From positions 1 through 39,484 of the forward strand of contig WFRX01000403.1 of the NCBI GenBank assembly GCA_015486285.1: a stretch of DNA of 39,484 bases, given 5' to 3'. Under the pieces are notes generated by a model. It ran no database searches. It was not told where the DNA came from and was given only the letters and a program-made list of their open reading frames with translations. Positions within the stretch are counted from its first letter, which is position 1; each line of letters begins with the position of its first letter. This document shows positions 1 to 8,669 of the stretch, one piece after another. This stretch comes from a bacterium. GTDB lineage: Bacteria > Desulfobacterota > DSWW01. Both the position numbers and the translations under genes were made by a program.

Positions 1-2129
1 GCACCAAACGCCACGCCGGCCACTGCCGCGGGAACGGCCGCCACACTGACGGACCGGCCCAGGATCGTCATGATCACCAAGACAAGGGCCTGGCCTGCCG
101 CGACGGAAAGGGTGACAATCAAGCTCCGGGAGACGGAACGCACCACCAGAAGCCCCGCGAGAAAAAGCGCAACCAGCGCCACGGCGAGCGCCTTTCGATA
201 GGCGTCCCGGGTGCCGTCATTGATCGCCTTGGTCTCGGCGAGCAACCCGCCCCCAAGATGGAAGTCCATGTACACGGATGGATGGCCGTCAATGTATGCC
301 TGCATGGCGGAGAGGTATTCGTCGATCCGGGCATCCTCCTCGTCCGCGAAGAAGGCAGGGATCGTCGCCCGGGAAAATGTCTTGTCCACCAGCACCTCCA
401 GCCCGCCCGGGAAGGTAAGCAGCCTGGCGAGGCCCTCTACATCCTTCTTGGAGGCCGGGACGGTCCACCACCTCGGGTTGCCGTCCATCAGCGCGATACG
501 GCCCAGTTTGACGATATAGTCGAATGCGACACTTTGCCGGACCCGCCCTCCGCACGTCAGGTAGGTACTGAAGTCGCCCATTTGGTTGATGGCTTCGGGG
601 TCGAGAAGCCCTCCTTTCTCTTTCGCCTCCACATACACGGCGAGAAGATAGGGTCCATTGAACTTCCCGGCCATCACGTGGAAGCCTCGATTCCAGGGAT
701 TCGTGGTGCGGACATAGGACGACCCGGGCACGTTGTCGCCCACATCGAGCCTCCACGCGCACACAAGGCCGGCCACAAGGATCAGGATCAAGAGAAACGC
801 AAGCCCTGCCTTTCCACCCCCCCTGGAGATTTTCGTCAACCTCCCTGCAAGCGCCTCGAATCCTCTCCCATTCCGCCCCTTCACTTCCGGGGCGGGACGG
901 GGCAACAGGGACAGGACAACCGGACAGATCAACACCACCACAACGAAGGTTCCCAGAGCCCATAAGAGGCCGAACCAGCCCAGCTCCCGGATCATCGGAA
1001 CACCCGCCACGGCCAGGGCCGCGCTTATCAGGCCGGCGGTAAGCACGGAGGCCGCAGCCGGTACACGCCGGTAGGCGGCGACGATCGCCTGCGCCTTCGT
1101 TCCCGCGTTGTCGTTCGCCCTTTCATACGCGCTCATGACCATCACGCTGCAAAGGAGGGACAGGACCCCGAGCAGCAAGGGGAAAAGGAAGGCCATGGCA
1201 TTCAACGAAAGCTTGCCTGCACTGAAAAGCCCCAGGCCCCAGAGCACGGAGAAAGCGAACGCAAAGACCGGCACCAGGACCCCACGAAGGCTCCTGAAAT
1301 AGCCGGCCAGGAGAACCAGCATCAGGGCCGTCATGATCGCCGCGGCGACGGGAACCTGTCTGCGGCCCATTGCTGCGAGCTGCGCTGCAAGCAATCGATC
1401 TCCGGTAAAATAAAGCGTGTGGTTCGCGTCTTCTTCCTCTGCCTTCAGTTCGGCGACAAGCTGGAGGAGGTCATGATGAAACCGCTCGATGGCCTGCTTC
1501 TTGTATTGTTTGAGAGAAAGACCTGCCTTTTCCTCGGCGGAAGACTGTCTGTACATCGCCTCTGCCTTTGTCCGGAGGTCCGTGATGCCCGCTGTAATCA
1601 GGGTGGCCGTACCGTCGTAGGAAACGTAGTTTCCGATCCCGAGGGGATTGACGGCGACCCTTCGTTTGACCGCCAGAAAATCCTCCTCCGTCTCGGGCGA
1701 AATCCGTCCGAGGATGGGCGCCCCCATCAGTCCTTCAACCGTGCTCTCGTAGTGATTCATCCCCGTGGCCAGGGAAACGATCTTCCCGGGGATGATCTCG
1801 TCAATGAGCATCAGTTTACGGGTGATACGTTCGATCTTCTCTACGGTTTGCCTGTTGTAAATATCCCCATTCCGCACCTCCAGGATGCAGATCAGCTTCT
1901 CCCGTTGAGTGCCCATCTCCTCAACAGCCTTGATGACGGGTGCCAGTTTGTTCCCCGGCGGAATCATCGACGCCACGGGATTTTCGCTCATATCCAGGTT
2001 GCGGAGCTGAAAGCACAGGATGCCCGTCACCCCCAGGAACAGAAACAATGCGATGACGCGGAACCGGAGAACCGCCGCCACGAGACGGGCCAGCCCGCTA
2101 CTGCCTTCCTCGACATTCACCTGTGTCAC
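1..2129 (-). CDS. RND/MMPL-family exporter, 3' end outside window
   Basis: The minus frame is open from a GTG at 2129 to the window edge (709 codons, no stop), so the C-terminus is missing. One membrane segment near residues 18-36 is followed by a large extracytoplasmic loop (about 40-220). Five hydrophobic segments then lie at about 225-400 (one is VPVAAAIMTALMLVLLAGYF), followed by a seventh segment, a second big loop and further membrane helices at the edge. This repeated TM1-loop-TM2-6 pattern is that of RND/MMPL proteins (PF03176-like), which use the proton gradient to move lipids or other hydrophobic compounds. The start is chosen because AAGGGG lies about 7 nt upstream. The gene follows the YCF48-like gene after 29 nt, so the two are probably co-transcribed. 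The substrate is unknown. A SecDF-like protein is less likely, since none of its signature motifs is visible. Confidence 0.85.
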   Translation of the reverse strand, partial: MTQVNVEEGSSGLARLVAAVLRFRVIALFLFLGVTGILCFQLRNLDMSENPVASMIPPGNKLAPVIKAVEEMGTQREKLICILEVRNGDIYNRQTVEKIERITRKLMLIDEIIPGKIVSLATGMNHYESTVEGLMGAPILGRISPETEEDFLAVKRRVAVNPLGIGNYVSYDGTATLITAGITDLRTKAEAMYRQSSAEEKAGLSLKQYKKQAIERFHHDLLQLVAELKAEEEDANHTLYFTGDRLLAAQLAAMGRRQVPVAAAIMTALMLVLLAGYFRSLRGVLVPVFAFAFSVLWGLGLFSAGKLSLNAMAFLFPLLLGVLSLLCSVMVMSAYERANDNAGTKAQAIVAAYRRVPAAASVLTAGLISAALAVAGVPMIRELGWFGLLWALGTFVVVVLICPVVLSLLPRPAPEVKGRNGRGFEALAGRLTKISRGGGKAGLAFLLILILVAGLVCAWRLDVGDNVPGSSYVRTTNPWNRGFHVMAGKFNGPYLLAVYVEAKEKGGLLDPEAINQMGDFSTYLTCGGRVRQSVAFDYIVKLGRIALMDGNPRWWTVPASKKDVEGLARLLTFPGGLEVLVDKTFSRATIPAFFADEEDARIDEYLSAMQAYIDGHPSVYMDFHLGGGLLAETKAINDGTRDAYRKALAVALVALFLAGLLVVRSVSRSLIVTLSVAAGQALVLVIMTILGRSVSVAAVPAAVAGVAFG

Positions 2130-2142
2130 TGCTCACCCCTTT

Positions 2143-2158
2143 CCGCCGCTGACGGCGG
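2143..2158 (-). other. Intergenic hairpin between YCF48-like gene and exporter gene
   Basis: CCGCCG-TCAG-CGGCGG on the minus strand is a perfect 6-bp GC stem with a 4-nt loop. It lies directly after the upstream stop codon and before the AAGGGG ribosome site of the exporter. There is no T-tract, so it is not a classic terminator. It could protect or divide the bicistronic mRNA (inference). Confidence 0.45.
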
Positions 2159-3163
2159 TTACCACTTCACGGAGCTGTCCAGAATACGGCCGAAGCTTCC
2201 ACCCTTCCCGACGACCAGCCCCACCACCTTCCCGGAGCTGTCTTTCCTGAGATCCATGCCGTTCAGCCAGACCCGTCTGATCCGTTCGGGGACGTCGACC
2301 GCATGCCATGTCGCCCCCCCGTCCGTGGTTCGGATCAAGTGGCCGCCCGAGCCCGCGGCCATACCGAAGGCCCCGACAAAATCGATTCCATAGAGATCCG
2401 GCTTCGAAAACCCGGTGTCACCCAACGTCCAGGACTTGCCCCGGTCTTTCGAAACAGCAAAGGTGCTGTCGATGCCGGCCGCGTAAAGCGTGCCGGAATC
2501 GTAGGCCAGGGCATACAGCACTCTTCCCATCATCAGCCGATCGTTATACAAAGACGTCTTCGTCTCCGACCAGCTCCGGCCGCCGTCTTCCGTAACGAAA
2601 ATCCTTCCCAGGTCGCCCACGACACAAGCGGTCCGGGCGTCCATCATAACCGCGGCAAAAAGGTTCAGATCGCCGAGCAGGCCGGCCGAAGTCTTCAGGG
2701 GTGACGGGTTCCACGTGGCGCCCCCATCGACCGTGGTAAGGACGGTCGTTTCCGCGCCCACAGCGATCCCGTGGAGGGAATCCAAAAAATCAATGTCCAG
2801 GAGATACGTATCGACGCCGGCCGACTGGCCTTGCCACGTCCTACCCCCGTCCCGGGAGGCAAGAAGCGTACCCCCCTGCCCCGCGATCCAGCCGTTCCGG
2901 GAATCCGGAAAGCAGACCGAAGAAAGGGCCGCCAGGGTGCCGCCGTCGACCGCCTCCCAGCTCTTCGCCCCGTCCTTCGACAGGAAGATCCTTCCCCGGT
3001 CCCCGACCATGATGCTGTCCGTATCGGAGATGACCGCGCATGCGAACAGGCTGCCGCAAACCCGCCCGGCATCCGTCCGGGCCGCTCCGGAATGAACCGC
3101 TGGGAACAAGAGGGCCGCCACAAGAGCAACCGCCGTCACGTAGAAAGGGGGCCTTCCATTCAT
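2159..3163 (-). CDS. Secreted YCF48-like Asp-box (BNR) beta-propeller protein
   Basis: The protein has 334 residues and a Sec signal peptide (about 1-26, hydrophobic core YVTAVALVAALLF). Six Asp-box repeats of the form S/T-x-D-x-G-x-T/S-W are visible: SKDGAKSW, SRDGGRTW, TVDGGATW, TEDGGRSW, SKDRGKSW and TTDGGATW. That spacing implies a six- or seven-bladed propeller in the periplasm. YCF48/HCF136 proteins help assemble photosystem II in phototrophs, but relatives in heterotrophs often sit beside RND/MMPL exporters, and this one does too. A periplasmic partner of the exporter is therefore more likely than a photosynthetic role. The start ATG has AGGAG 7 nt upstream. A sialidase is unlikely, because no catalytic Arg triad or F/YRIP motif is seen. 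Confidence 0.88.
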   Translation of the reverse strand: MNGRPPFYVTAVALVAALLFPAVHSGAARTDAGRVCGSLFACAVISDTDSIMVGDRGRIFLSKDGAKSWEAVDGGTLAALSSVCFPDSRNGWIAGQGGTLLASRDGGRTWQGQSAGVDTYLLDIDFLDSLHGIAVGAETTVLTTVDGGATWNPSPLKTSAGLLGDLNLFAAVMMDARTACVVGDLGRIFVTEDGGRSWSETKTSLYNDRLMMGRVLYALAYDSGTLYAAGIDSTFAVSKDRGKSWTLGDTGFSKPDLYGIDFVGAFGMAAGSGGHLIRTTDGGATWHAVDVPERIRRVWLNGMDLRKDSSGKVVGLVVGKGGSFGRILDSSVKW

Positions 3164-3285
3164 TTGCGTCTCCTAGGGCGGCTTGCGCCGCAAAGGGCCA
3201 AAGATCGGGGATCAGGATCCGTTCCCGCTTCCCGCCTGGCAACATGAGCTTCTTTCCGAATCCACCCCGGAAAAAACGTTACGCT

Positions 3286-3315
3286 TTTATACAACATCTA
3301 CCACCCGGGGAGCAA
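3286..3315 (-). promoter_or_regulatory. Possible sigma70-type promoter for the YCF48-exporter unit
   Basis: On the minus strand TTGCTC (3315-3310) and TATAAA (3291-3286) are 18 nt apart, about 120 nt upstream of the YCF48-like start. The -35 box is weak and the -10 box is good. Confidence 0.35.
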
Positions 3316-3381
3316 CAAAACCCCGGCCCCTTCGAAGGCGGGGATACGAATCGGGGAAAGGGCCTTCCATCTCCTCGCAAT

Positions 3382-3410
3382 TTGACCACGGCGGAGGAGT
3401 CTCCTATCCT
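3382..3410 (+). promoter_or_regulatory. Sigma70-type promoter of the glycolate operon
   Basis: TTGACC (3382-3387) and TATCCT (3405-3410) are separated by 17 nt, matching 5/6 and 4/6 of consensus. They lie 54 nt upstream of the aminotransferase start. GGAG-GAGT-CTCC forms a short inverted repeat inside the spacer and might bind a regulator (inference). Confidence 0.5.
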
Positions 3411-3464
3411 ACCTGTGATTCGTCGACCGACCCGTCTTGCCTATGAAAAAGAAGGAGGTTGTTC

Positions 3465-4652
3465 ATGCTTCTCGACCCGCAGAGCTTCAGAGACATCGAT
3501 CCGGGAAACCGCGTACTCATGGGACCCGGGCCGAGCGATGTCCCCGCGCGCGTTCTCCAAGCCATGTCGGCCCCCTGCATCGGGCATCTCGATCCCTATT
3601 TTCTTGCCGTGATGGATGAAACCCAGGCACTCCTCCGGTTCCTGTTCCAGACCGGGAACAAGCTGACCATCCCGGTGTCCGGGACGGGCAGCGCGGGGAT
3701 GGAGGCCTGCTTTGTGAACCTCGTCGAACCGGGGGATGAGGTCGTCGTCTGCGTGAACGGCGTATTCGGCACGCGGATGTGCGATATCGTCGGTCGCCTG
3801 GGAGCCAGGCTCATCCGCCTGGATTTCGAGTGGGGGCGGGCGGTCGACCCTGAGGCCGTTCGGAAGGCCATCAAGGGCAAGGCCCCCAAGCTGGTGGCAG
3901 TCGTCCATGCGGAGACTTCGACCGGGGTCTGTACGCCCCTGGAGGACCTCTCGAAGATCGTCCACGAGGCAGGCGCCTTGTTCCTGGCGGACGCAGTGAC
4001 ATCCTTGGCCGGAATGGAAGTGGCCGTGGACAAATGGGCCATCGATGCCGTGTACAGCGGCACGCAGAAATGTCTCTCCTGCCCCCCCGGGCTCTCCCCG
4101 ATCTCCCTCAGCCCCGCGGCCCTCGAGGCCCTCGAGGCCCGGAAGGCCCCGGTGGTGAGTTGGTATCTCGACATGAGCATGGTCCGCAACTACTGGGGCG
4201 GTGACCGCAAGTATCATCACACCGCGCCGATCAACATGATCTACGGCCTTCGCGAGGCGTTGCGCATCGTTGCGGAAGAGGGCCTCGAGGCGCGTTTCGC
4301 CAGGCATCGCCTCAACCACCTCGCCCTGGTGGCCGGACTCGAGGCGATGGGGCTTTCGATGCTCGTGCCCGAGGCGGAACGGCTGCCCATGTTGAACACG
4401 GTCCGTATCCCGGAGGGAGCAGAGGACGCAAAGGTCCGCGGGGCCCTGCTCGCCCGATTCGGCATCGAGATCGGGGGCGGCCTGGGCGACCTGGCCGGCA
4501 AGGTCTGGCGGGTCGGGCTGATGGGACATGCCTCTTCCACCCGGAACGTTCTCCTGTTCCTCGCCGCGCTGGAGACGGTGCTCCGGGGGATGGGCGTCAA
4601 GGTCGGCTCGGGAGTGCTGGAGGCGGCCGCAGAAACCTACGCGAGCCGGTGA
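3465..4652 (+). CDS. Class V aminotransferase, alanine/serine-glyoxylate type
   Basis: The 395-residue PLP enzyme is the normal length for the alanine-glyoxylate/serine-pyruvate family. Family motifs are SGTGSAGMEA (72-81), VHAETSTG (148-155), DAVTSLAG with the PLP-ring Asp at 176, and SGTQKCLSCPPG with the Schiff-base Lys at 202. It probably transfers an amino group from alanine or serine to glyoxylate, giving glycine in the cytoplasm. The ATG at 3465 is preferred over an in-frame TTG at 3459, because AGGAGG lies 6 nt upstream of the ATG and overlaps the TTG. Its stop overlaps the start of the GlcD-GlcE gene (TGATG), so the enzyme that uses glyoxylate is made together with the one that forms it. 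A phosphonate or ureidoglycine aminotransferase is possible but fits the context less well. Confidence 0.9.
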   Translation: MLLDPQSFRDIDPGNRVLMGPGPSDVPARVLQAMSAPCIGHLDPYFLAVMDETQALLRFLFQTGNKLTIPVSGTGSAGMEACFVNLVEPGDEVVVCVNGVFGTRMCDIVGRLGARLIRLDFEWGRAVDPEAVRKAIKGKAPKLVAVVHAETSTGVCTPLEDLSKIVHEAGALFLADAVTSLAGMEVAVDKWAIDAVYSGTQKCLSCPPGLSPISLSPAALEALEARKAPVVSWYLDMSMVRNYWGGDRKYHHTAPINMIYGLREALRIVAEEGLEARFARHRLNHLALVAGLEAMGLSMLVPEAERLPMLNTVRIPEGAEDAKVRGALLARFGIEIGGGLGDLAGKVWRVGLMGHASSTRNVLLFLAALETVLRGMGVKVGSGVLEAAAETYASR

Positions 4653-7267
4653 TGGACCCCCGATTCATTCGAAGAGTTCGCAAGATCGTCGGGAAGGAGC
4701 ACGTTCGCTGCGGCCCGACGGATCTGGAGGTCTATTCCTACGACGGCTCTCTCGCCAGGGGACGGCCCGGGGCGGTGGCCTTCCCCGCGGACACGCAGGA
4801 GACCGCGGCCCTTGTACGGGCGGCCTCGGAGGCGGGCGTTGCCTGCGTGCCGCGCGGATTCGGCACCAACCTGTCAGGCGGAAGCATTCCGCCCGACGAC
4901 GGGCTCGTCATCTGTCTGACACGCCTGAACCGGATCCTCTCCATCCGGCCGGACCGCCGATGCGCACGGGTTCAGACCGGCGTCACAAACCTGGAACTCC
5001 AGAACGCCCTCGCCCCCCTCGGGTTCTTCTATGCCCCGGACCCGGCCAGCCAGAAGGTGGCTACCCTGGGCGGGAACGTGGGGGAGAACTCGGGCGGGCC
5101 TCGATGCGTGAAACATGGAGTGACGAAGAACCATGTCCTCGGCATGGAGGTTGTGCTGCCCGACGGCGAGGCGGTCCGCGTGGGGGGAGAGGCCCTCGAC
5201 CCACCCGGGTACGACCTGTGCGGCATCCTCGTGGGAAGCGAGGGTACCCTCGGCATTGTGACCGAGGTCACGGTGCGTATCCTTCCCTTGGCGGAGTCGG
5301 TCGTGACCTTGCTGGCCGTCTACGACCGCGTAGCGGACGCGGCACGATCGGTCTCCGGAATCATCGCCGAGGGGATCGTTCCCGCCTCGCTGGAGATGAT
5401 GGATGCCCCGGTCATGCGGGCCGTAGAGGAAAGCTGCCCCTGCGGCTATCCGCTGGACGCGGCGGCGGTCCTGATCATCGAGGTGGACGGCCCGGCCGTG
5501 GGACTCAAGGAACAGGCGGAACGAATACGCCGGATCTGCGCCTCAGAGGGCTGCCGGCAGGTGCGCGAAGCCGGGGATACAGAGGAACGCGACCGTCTCT
5601 GGGCCGGCCGGAGGGGGGCCTTCGGGGCGATCGCCCGGCTCGCCCCCGGCTATCTCGTAGCCGATTGCACGGTGCCGCGCACCAAACTTCCCGAGGCCCT
5701 CGAACGGGTCCGTCTAATTGCACAGGGCCATCAACTTGCCCACGGAAACGTTTTCCACGCGGGCGACGGGAACCTTCATCCCCTGCTCTTCTTCGACTCC
5801 CGGGATCCGGACCAGCTGGACCGGGTACGGAGGGCCGGGCGGGAAATCATGAAAGAATGCGTGGAGCTGGGCGGGACGATTACCGGAGAGCATGGCGTGG
5901 GTATCGAGAAACTCGAGGCGATGCGCCTGATCTTTTCCGAGGAAGACCTGGATGCCCAGCGTGCGGTACGGCAGGCCTTCGACCCGGAGGGCCGGTTCAA
6001 CCCCGGAAAGGCGGTCCCGGGCGTTGCGCGGGAACGGCCAGTGGTGACATCTCCGCCGCGGGCATCGGCGGACGACACCGCATGGATGCCCGAAACGGTT
6101 GAGGAGGCATGCGCGATCGTTACGCGGGCCTTCCGGGACGGCACCGCCCTCCTCCCGGAAGGAGGAGGGCATTGGCGCACCTTCGGCAACATCATGGAGC
6201 GCGGACTACCCATCCTCCGAAGTGCCGGCCTTGCATCAATCGTCGAATACGACCCTCCGAACCAGACGATCAGGGTGCAGGCGGGGATCCCGTTGGCCGA
6301 TCTGCAGGAGGCCCTGCGGCCGAACCGGCAGTGGCTGCCCATCCGGCCCTTCCCCGGTGCGAGGGGAGCAATCCTCGTAGGCAGCATGGTGGCCCTCGGC
6401 GCTTGCGGCCCGGAACGAATGCGATACGGAGCCCCCCGGGACCTTTTGCTCGGGCTCCGTTTCGTCTCGGGAACGGGACGCCTCGTCTCGACCGGAGGGA
6501 AGGTCGTCAAGAACGTGGCGGGCTATGACCTGGGCCGCCTGCTGGCCGGGTCGGCCGGAACGCTCGGGTTCCTCACGGAACTCACGCTGCGCCTGTCTTC
6601 CCTCCCCGAGTGCTGCCGCGCGGTCCGCGGATGGGGCCTGCTCGCGGAGGTCGCCTCGGCGGCTGCAGAACTGTTGCGGTCGAACATTGAGCCGACCTTC
6701 GTCACCGCGAGTCCCCTGAACGGAACAACCTCCGGCAAGGGAAAACAAACGGACCTCGAACATTGGAGAATTCTGGTCGGCCTCGAGGGATTCGGAGAGA
6801 CCGTGGAGGCACAGGCGGAACGATGCGCAGGCCTGCTGGCCGACAAGGGCCTGGAGGCGGAAGCGACCGAAGACTATCCGGTCCTGGACGGCCCCTTCAG
6901 CGATCACGACCGGTCCATGGATCGATCCCCCTTCCTCCTGCGGGCGGATCTCCCCCTCGACAAGGTCGCCTGCTTCGTCGAAGAAGCGGCCTCGGCGATC
7001 CACCCGGAGCACATCTTTGCGGACTTCGGATGCGGGCGGGTGCGGGGGGGCTTGACGAGGCTCACGGAAGACGCCTGGGACGGCCTCTGCGGATGCATCG
7101 GCAGACTCGACGGCCATCTCCTCCTCGAAAAGGCCCCGGATGCGTTCAAAAAACGCCGGGACGTGTACGGACCGTTCCAGCCGGCATGGAAGGTCATACA
7201 CAGGATCAAAGACGCCATGGACCCGAAGGGCATTTTCTCGCCCGGCCGCCTGCCGGGAAGGAAATAG
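4652..7267 (+). CDS. glcDE: Fused glycolate oxidase GlcD-GlcE flavoprotein
   Basis: This single 871-residue protein joins two subunits that are usually separate. Residues 1-457 match GlcD: a PP-loop FAD-binding core (PRGFGTNLSGGSIPPDDG, GGNVGENSGGP, GSEGTLGIVTEV) and an oxidase C-domain with HAGDGNLHP, TGEHGVGIEK and an end of the form FDPEGRFNPGKAVP. A linker of about 20 residues rich in Pro, Arg, Ser and Asp follows. Residues from about 480 match GlcE, a second FAD_binding_4 module with LPEGGGHWR, VKNVAGYDLGRLLAGSAGTL and a final DPKGIFSPGRLP. With GlcF it should oxidise glycolate to glyoxylate and pass electrons to quinone. ATG 4652 overlaps the preceding stop (TGATG). GTG 4649 would add one residue. 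There is no stop codon or frameshift at the junction. Confidence 0.92.
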   Translation: MDPRFIRRVRKIVGKEHVRCGPTDLEVYSYDGSLARGRPGAVAFPADTQETAALVRAASEAGVACVPRGFGTNLSGGSIPPDDGLVICLTRLNRILSIRPDRRCARVQTGVTNLELQNALAPLGFFYAPDPASQKVATLGGNVGENSGGPRCVKHGVTKNHVLGMEVVLPDGEAVRVGGEALDPPGYDLCGILVGSEGTLGIVTEVTVRILPLAESVVTLLAVYDRVADAARSVSGIIAEGIVPASLEMMDAPVMRAVEESCPCGYPLDAAAVLIIEVDGPAVGLKEQAERIRRICASEGCRQVREAGDTEERDRLWAGRRGAFGAIARLAPGYLVADCTVPRTKLPEALERVRLIAQGHQLAHGNVFHAGDGNLHPLLFFDSRDPDQLDRVRRAGREIMKECVELGGTITGEHGVGIEKLEAMRLIFSEEDLDAQRAVRQAFDPEGRFNPGKAVPGVARERPVVTSPPRASADDTAWMPETVEEACAIVTRAFRDGTALLPEGGGHWRTFGNIMERGLPILRSAGLASIVEYDPPNQTIRVQAGIPLADLQEALRPNRQWLPIRPFPGARGAILVGSMVALGACGPERMRYGAPRDLLLGLRFVSGTGRLVSTGGKVVKNVAGYDLGRLLAGSAGTLGFLTELTLRLSSLPECCRAVRGWGLLAEVASAAAELLRSNIEPTFVTASPLNGTTSGKGKQTDLEHWRILVGLEGFGETVEAQAERCAGLLADKGLEAEATEDYPVLDGPFSDHDRSMDRSPFLLRADLPLDKVACFVEEAASAIHPEHIFADFGCGRVRGGLTRLTEDAWDGLCGCIGRLDGHLLLEKAPDAFKKRRDVYGPFQPAWKVIHRIKDAMDPKGIFSPGRLPGRK

Positions 7268-7304
7268 CCACCCATCCTGGACGATAAAGCTTGGGCAATC
7301 CGGC

Positions 7305-8567
7305 ATGAAGGCTTCCGAGCATGAGAAAATGATTGCCATGTGCAATCGGTGCGGCTTCTGCCAGGTCGCCTGCCCGACCTTCCGGGCCACCGGACACGAA
7401 GCGGGGGTCGCCCGCGGCAGGGTGGCCCTGTTGCGGGCCTTGCGCGAAGGACGGCTCGCCTGGTCGACCGACCTCGAGGAGCCCCTCTTCGCATGCCTGC
7501 TCTGCGGCGCCTGTACAACAAACTGCTTCCCGGCGGTCCCGACGGCGGACCTGATCGTCGAAGCCCGGGAAGAATACCTGGAAAAGGTGGGGCGGAAGCG
7601 GATCCACGGACTTCTTTTCGAACATCTTCTCCCCTACCCGGAACGACTCCGGCGTGTGGCCAGGGCCGTCGCCTTCGGCAAGAACAGCGGTCTCAGCGGT
7701 GTCGCCCGCGCCCTCGGACTTCTGCGGATCTTCGGCAGGGACTTCCCTCGAAGCGAAAAGATCGTCGGCCGGATGCCCGGCTACGCATTGCGCGAACGGT
7801 TTCCGCCCGGAGTCCTCGAAGGCGGCGGGGAGAGGCTTCGCATCGGCTATTTCGTCGGCTGCGGGATGGAGATCATGAACCCGGTCGCGGCCGAAGCATC
7901 TCTCGGCATCCTGCGCGAGGCAGCCATGGAGGTCCACATCCTGGAGAATGCCTGTTGCGGCCTGCCGGCCTGGAGCTACGGCGACCGGGAAGCGGCGAGG
8001 AAACTCGCGGCCGGGAACATCGAAATCCTCAGCGCCCTGCCATTCGACCGGATCGTAACCGATTGCTCGAGCTGCGCCGCCTTCCTCAAGAAATACCCGG
8101 ACCTGTTTGAACCGGCCGACCCCCTGCGCGAGAAGGCAAACGAGGTCGCCGCCAGGGTCCGGGACATGGTGGAACAGGTCGTTTCCGCCCCGCCTCCTCG
8201 ATCCAAAGAGGCGGGGCGGATCATCGTGACCTACCACGACCCCTGCCATGCCTCGAGGGGACAGGACCTGGTCGCGGAACCCAGGAAAATCCTTGCGGCT
8301 CTGCCGGGGGTCGAATACCGGGAGCTGCCCGAGGCCGACTGGTGCTGCGGCGGGGCCGGTTCGTATGCCCTTTCCCATTTCGACACGGCGATGAAGATTC
8401 TCGAAAGAAAGATCGACAATGTGGAAAAGACCGGGGCCGGCGTGCTCGCTACATCCTGCCCCGCCTGCATCGTCCAGCTCGCCTATGGCGTCCGAAGACG
8501 GAATCTTCCGATCCGGGTCTGCCACCTGTCGGAACTCATCCGCGAACGCAGCGCCCCAACCGGGTGA
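7305..8567 (+). CDS. glcF: Glycolate oxidase iron-sulfur subunit GlcF
   Basis: The 420-residue protein has two 4Fe-4S motifs, CNRCGFCQVACP (Cys 13, 16, 19, 23) and CLLCGACTTNCFP (Cys 64, 67, 70, 74). Two CCG domains follow, marked by NACCGLPAW and DWCCGGAG, with DPCH before the second. The family carries electrons from the GlcD flavin to the membrane or quinone pool. The gene starts 37 nt after the fused GlcD-GlcE gene and ends the operon. ATG 7305 is chosen because the first Cys motif begins 12 residues later. No strong ribosome site is visible, and an ATG at 7329 is a possible alternative. An upstream extension of the same frame into the GlcDE gene is not credible. LutA/heterodisulfide reductase-like proteins share the domains, but the neighbours point to glycolate. 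Confidence 0.92.
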   Translation: MKASEHEKMIAMCNRCGFCQVACPTFRATGHEAGVARGRVALLRALREGRLAWSTDLEEPLFACLLCGACTTNCFPAVPTADLIVEAREEYLEKVGRKRIHGLLFEHLLPYPERLRRVARAVAFGKNSGLSGVARALGLLRIFGRDFPRSEKIVGRMPGYALRERFPPGVLEGGGERLRIGYFVGCGMEIMNPVAAEASLGILREAAMEVHILENACCGLPAWSYGDREAARKLAAGNIEILSALPFDRIVTDCSSCAAFLKKYPDLFEPADPLREKANEVAARVRDMVEQVVSAPPPRSKEAGRIIVTYHDPCHASRGQDLVAEPRKILAALPGVEYRELPEADWCCGGAGSYALSHFDTAMKILERKIDNVEKTGAGVLATSCPACIVQLAYGVRRRNLPIRVCHLSELIRERSAPTG

Positions 8568-8576
8568 GGCCAAAAA

Positions 8577-8603
8577 GCAAAAAGGGGACGCACCTCTTTT
8601 TGC
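8577..8603 (+). terminator. Terminator-like hairpin after glcF (possible REP-type element)
   Basis: An 11-bp stem (GCAAAAAGGGG with CCTCTTTTTGC, one G-U pair) closes a 5-nt loop (ACGCA), 10 nt after the glcF stop. The T-run is inside the right arm, so the hairpin can act as a terminator on either strand. The AAAAAGGGGACG core looks like repeats I have seen scattered in deltaproteobacterial genomes, which is recall rather than proof. Confidence 0.55.
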
Positions 8604-8640
8604 CGCCTTTCGCCTCCTGTCACAACCTCGTTCCTGCATC

Positions 8641-8669
8641 TTGACACCAAGAATCAATATTCCTATTAT
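8641..8669 (+). promoter_or_regulatory. Sigma70-type promoter of the tetR-efflux operon
   Basis: TTGACA (8641-8646) is a perfect -35 box. It is 17 nt from TATTAT (8664-8669), a 5/6 match to the -10 box. The promoter sits in an AT-rich stretch about 100 nt upstream of the regulator start. Confidence 0.7.

Larger units (their letters stand above)
3164..3464. other. Divergent intergenic region with two promoters
   Basis: This is the 301-bp gap between the divergent exporter unit and the glycolate operon. It holds the two promoter candidates listed separately and the aminotransferase ribosome site AAGGAGG (3452-3458). No convincing small gene, RNA gene or repeat is seen in it. Confidence 0.6.

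Noticed and set aside
1419..2393. Plus ORF of 324 codons across the exporter start
   Set aside because: It lies opposite two real genes and their junction. Its composition is not protein-like.
2159..3163. Sialidase or photosystem assembly factor
   Set aside because: Asp-boxes alone do not make a sialidase, and no photosynthesis genes are in the window. The exporter context fits better.
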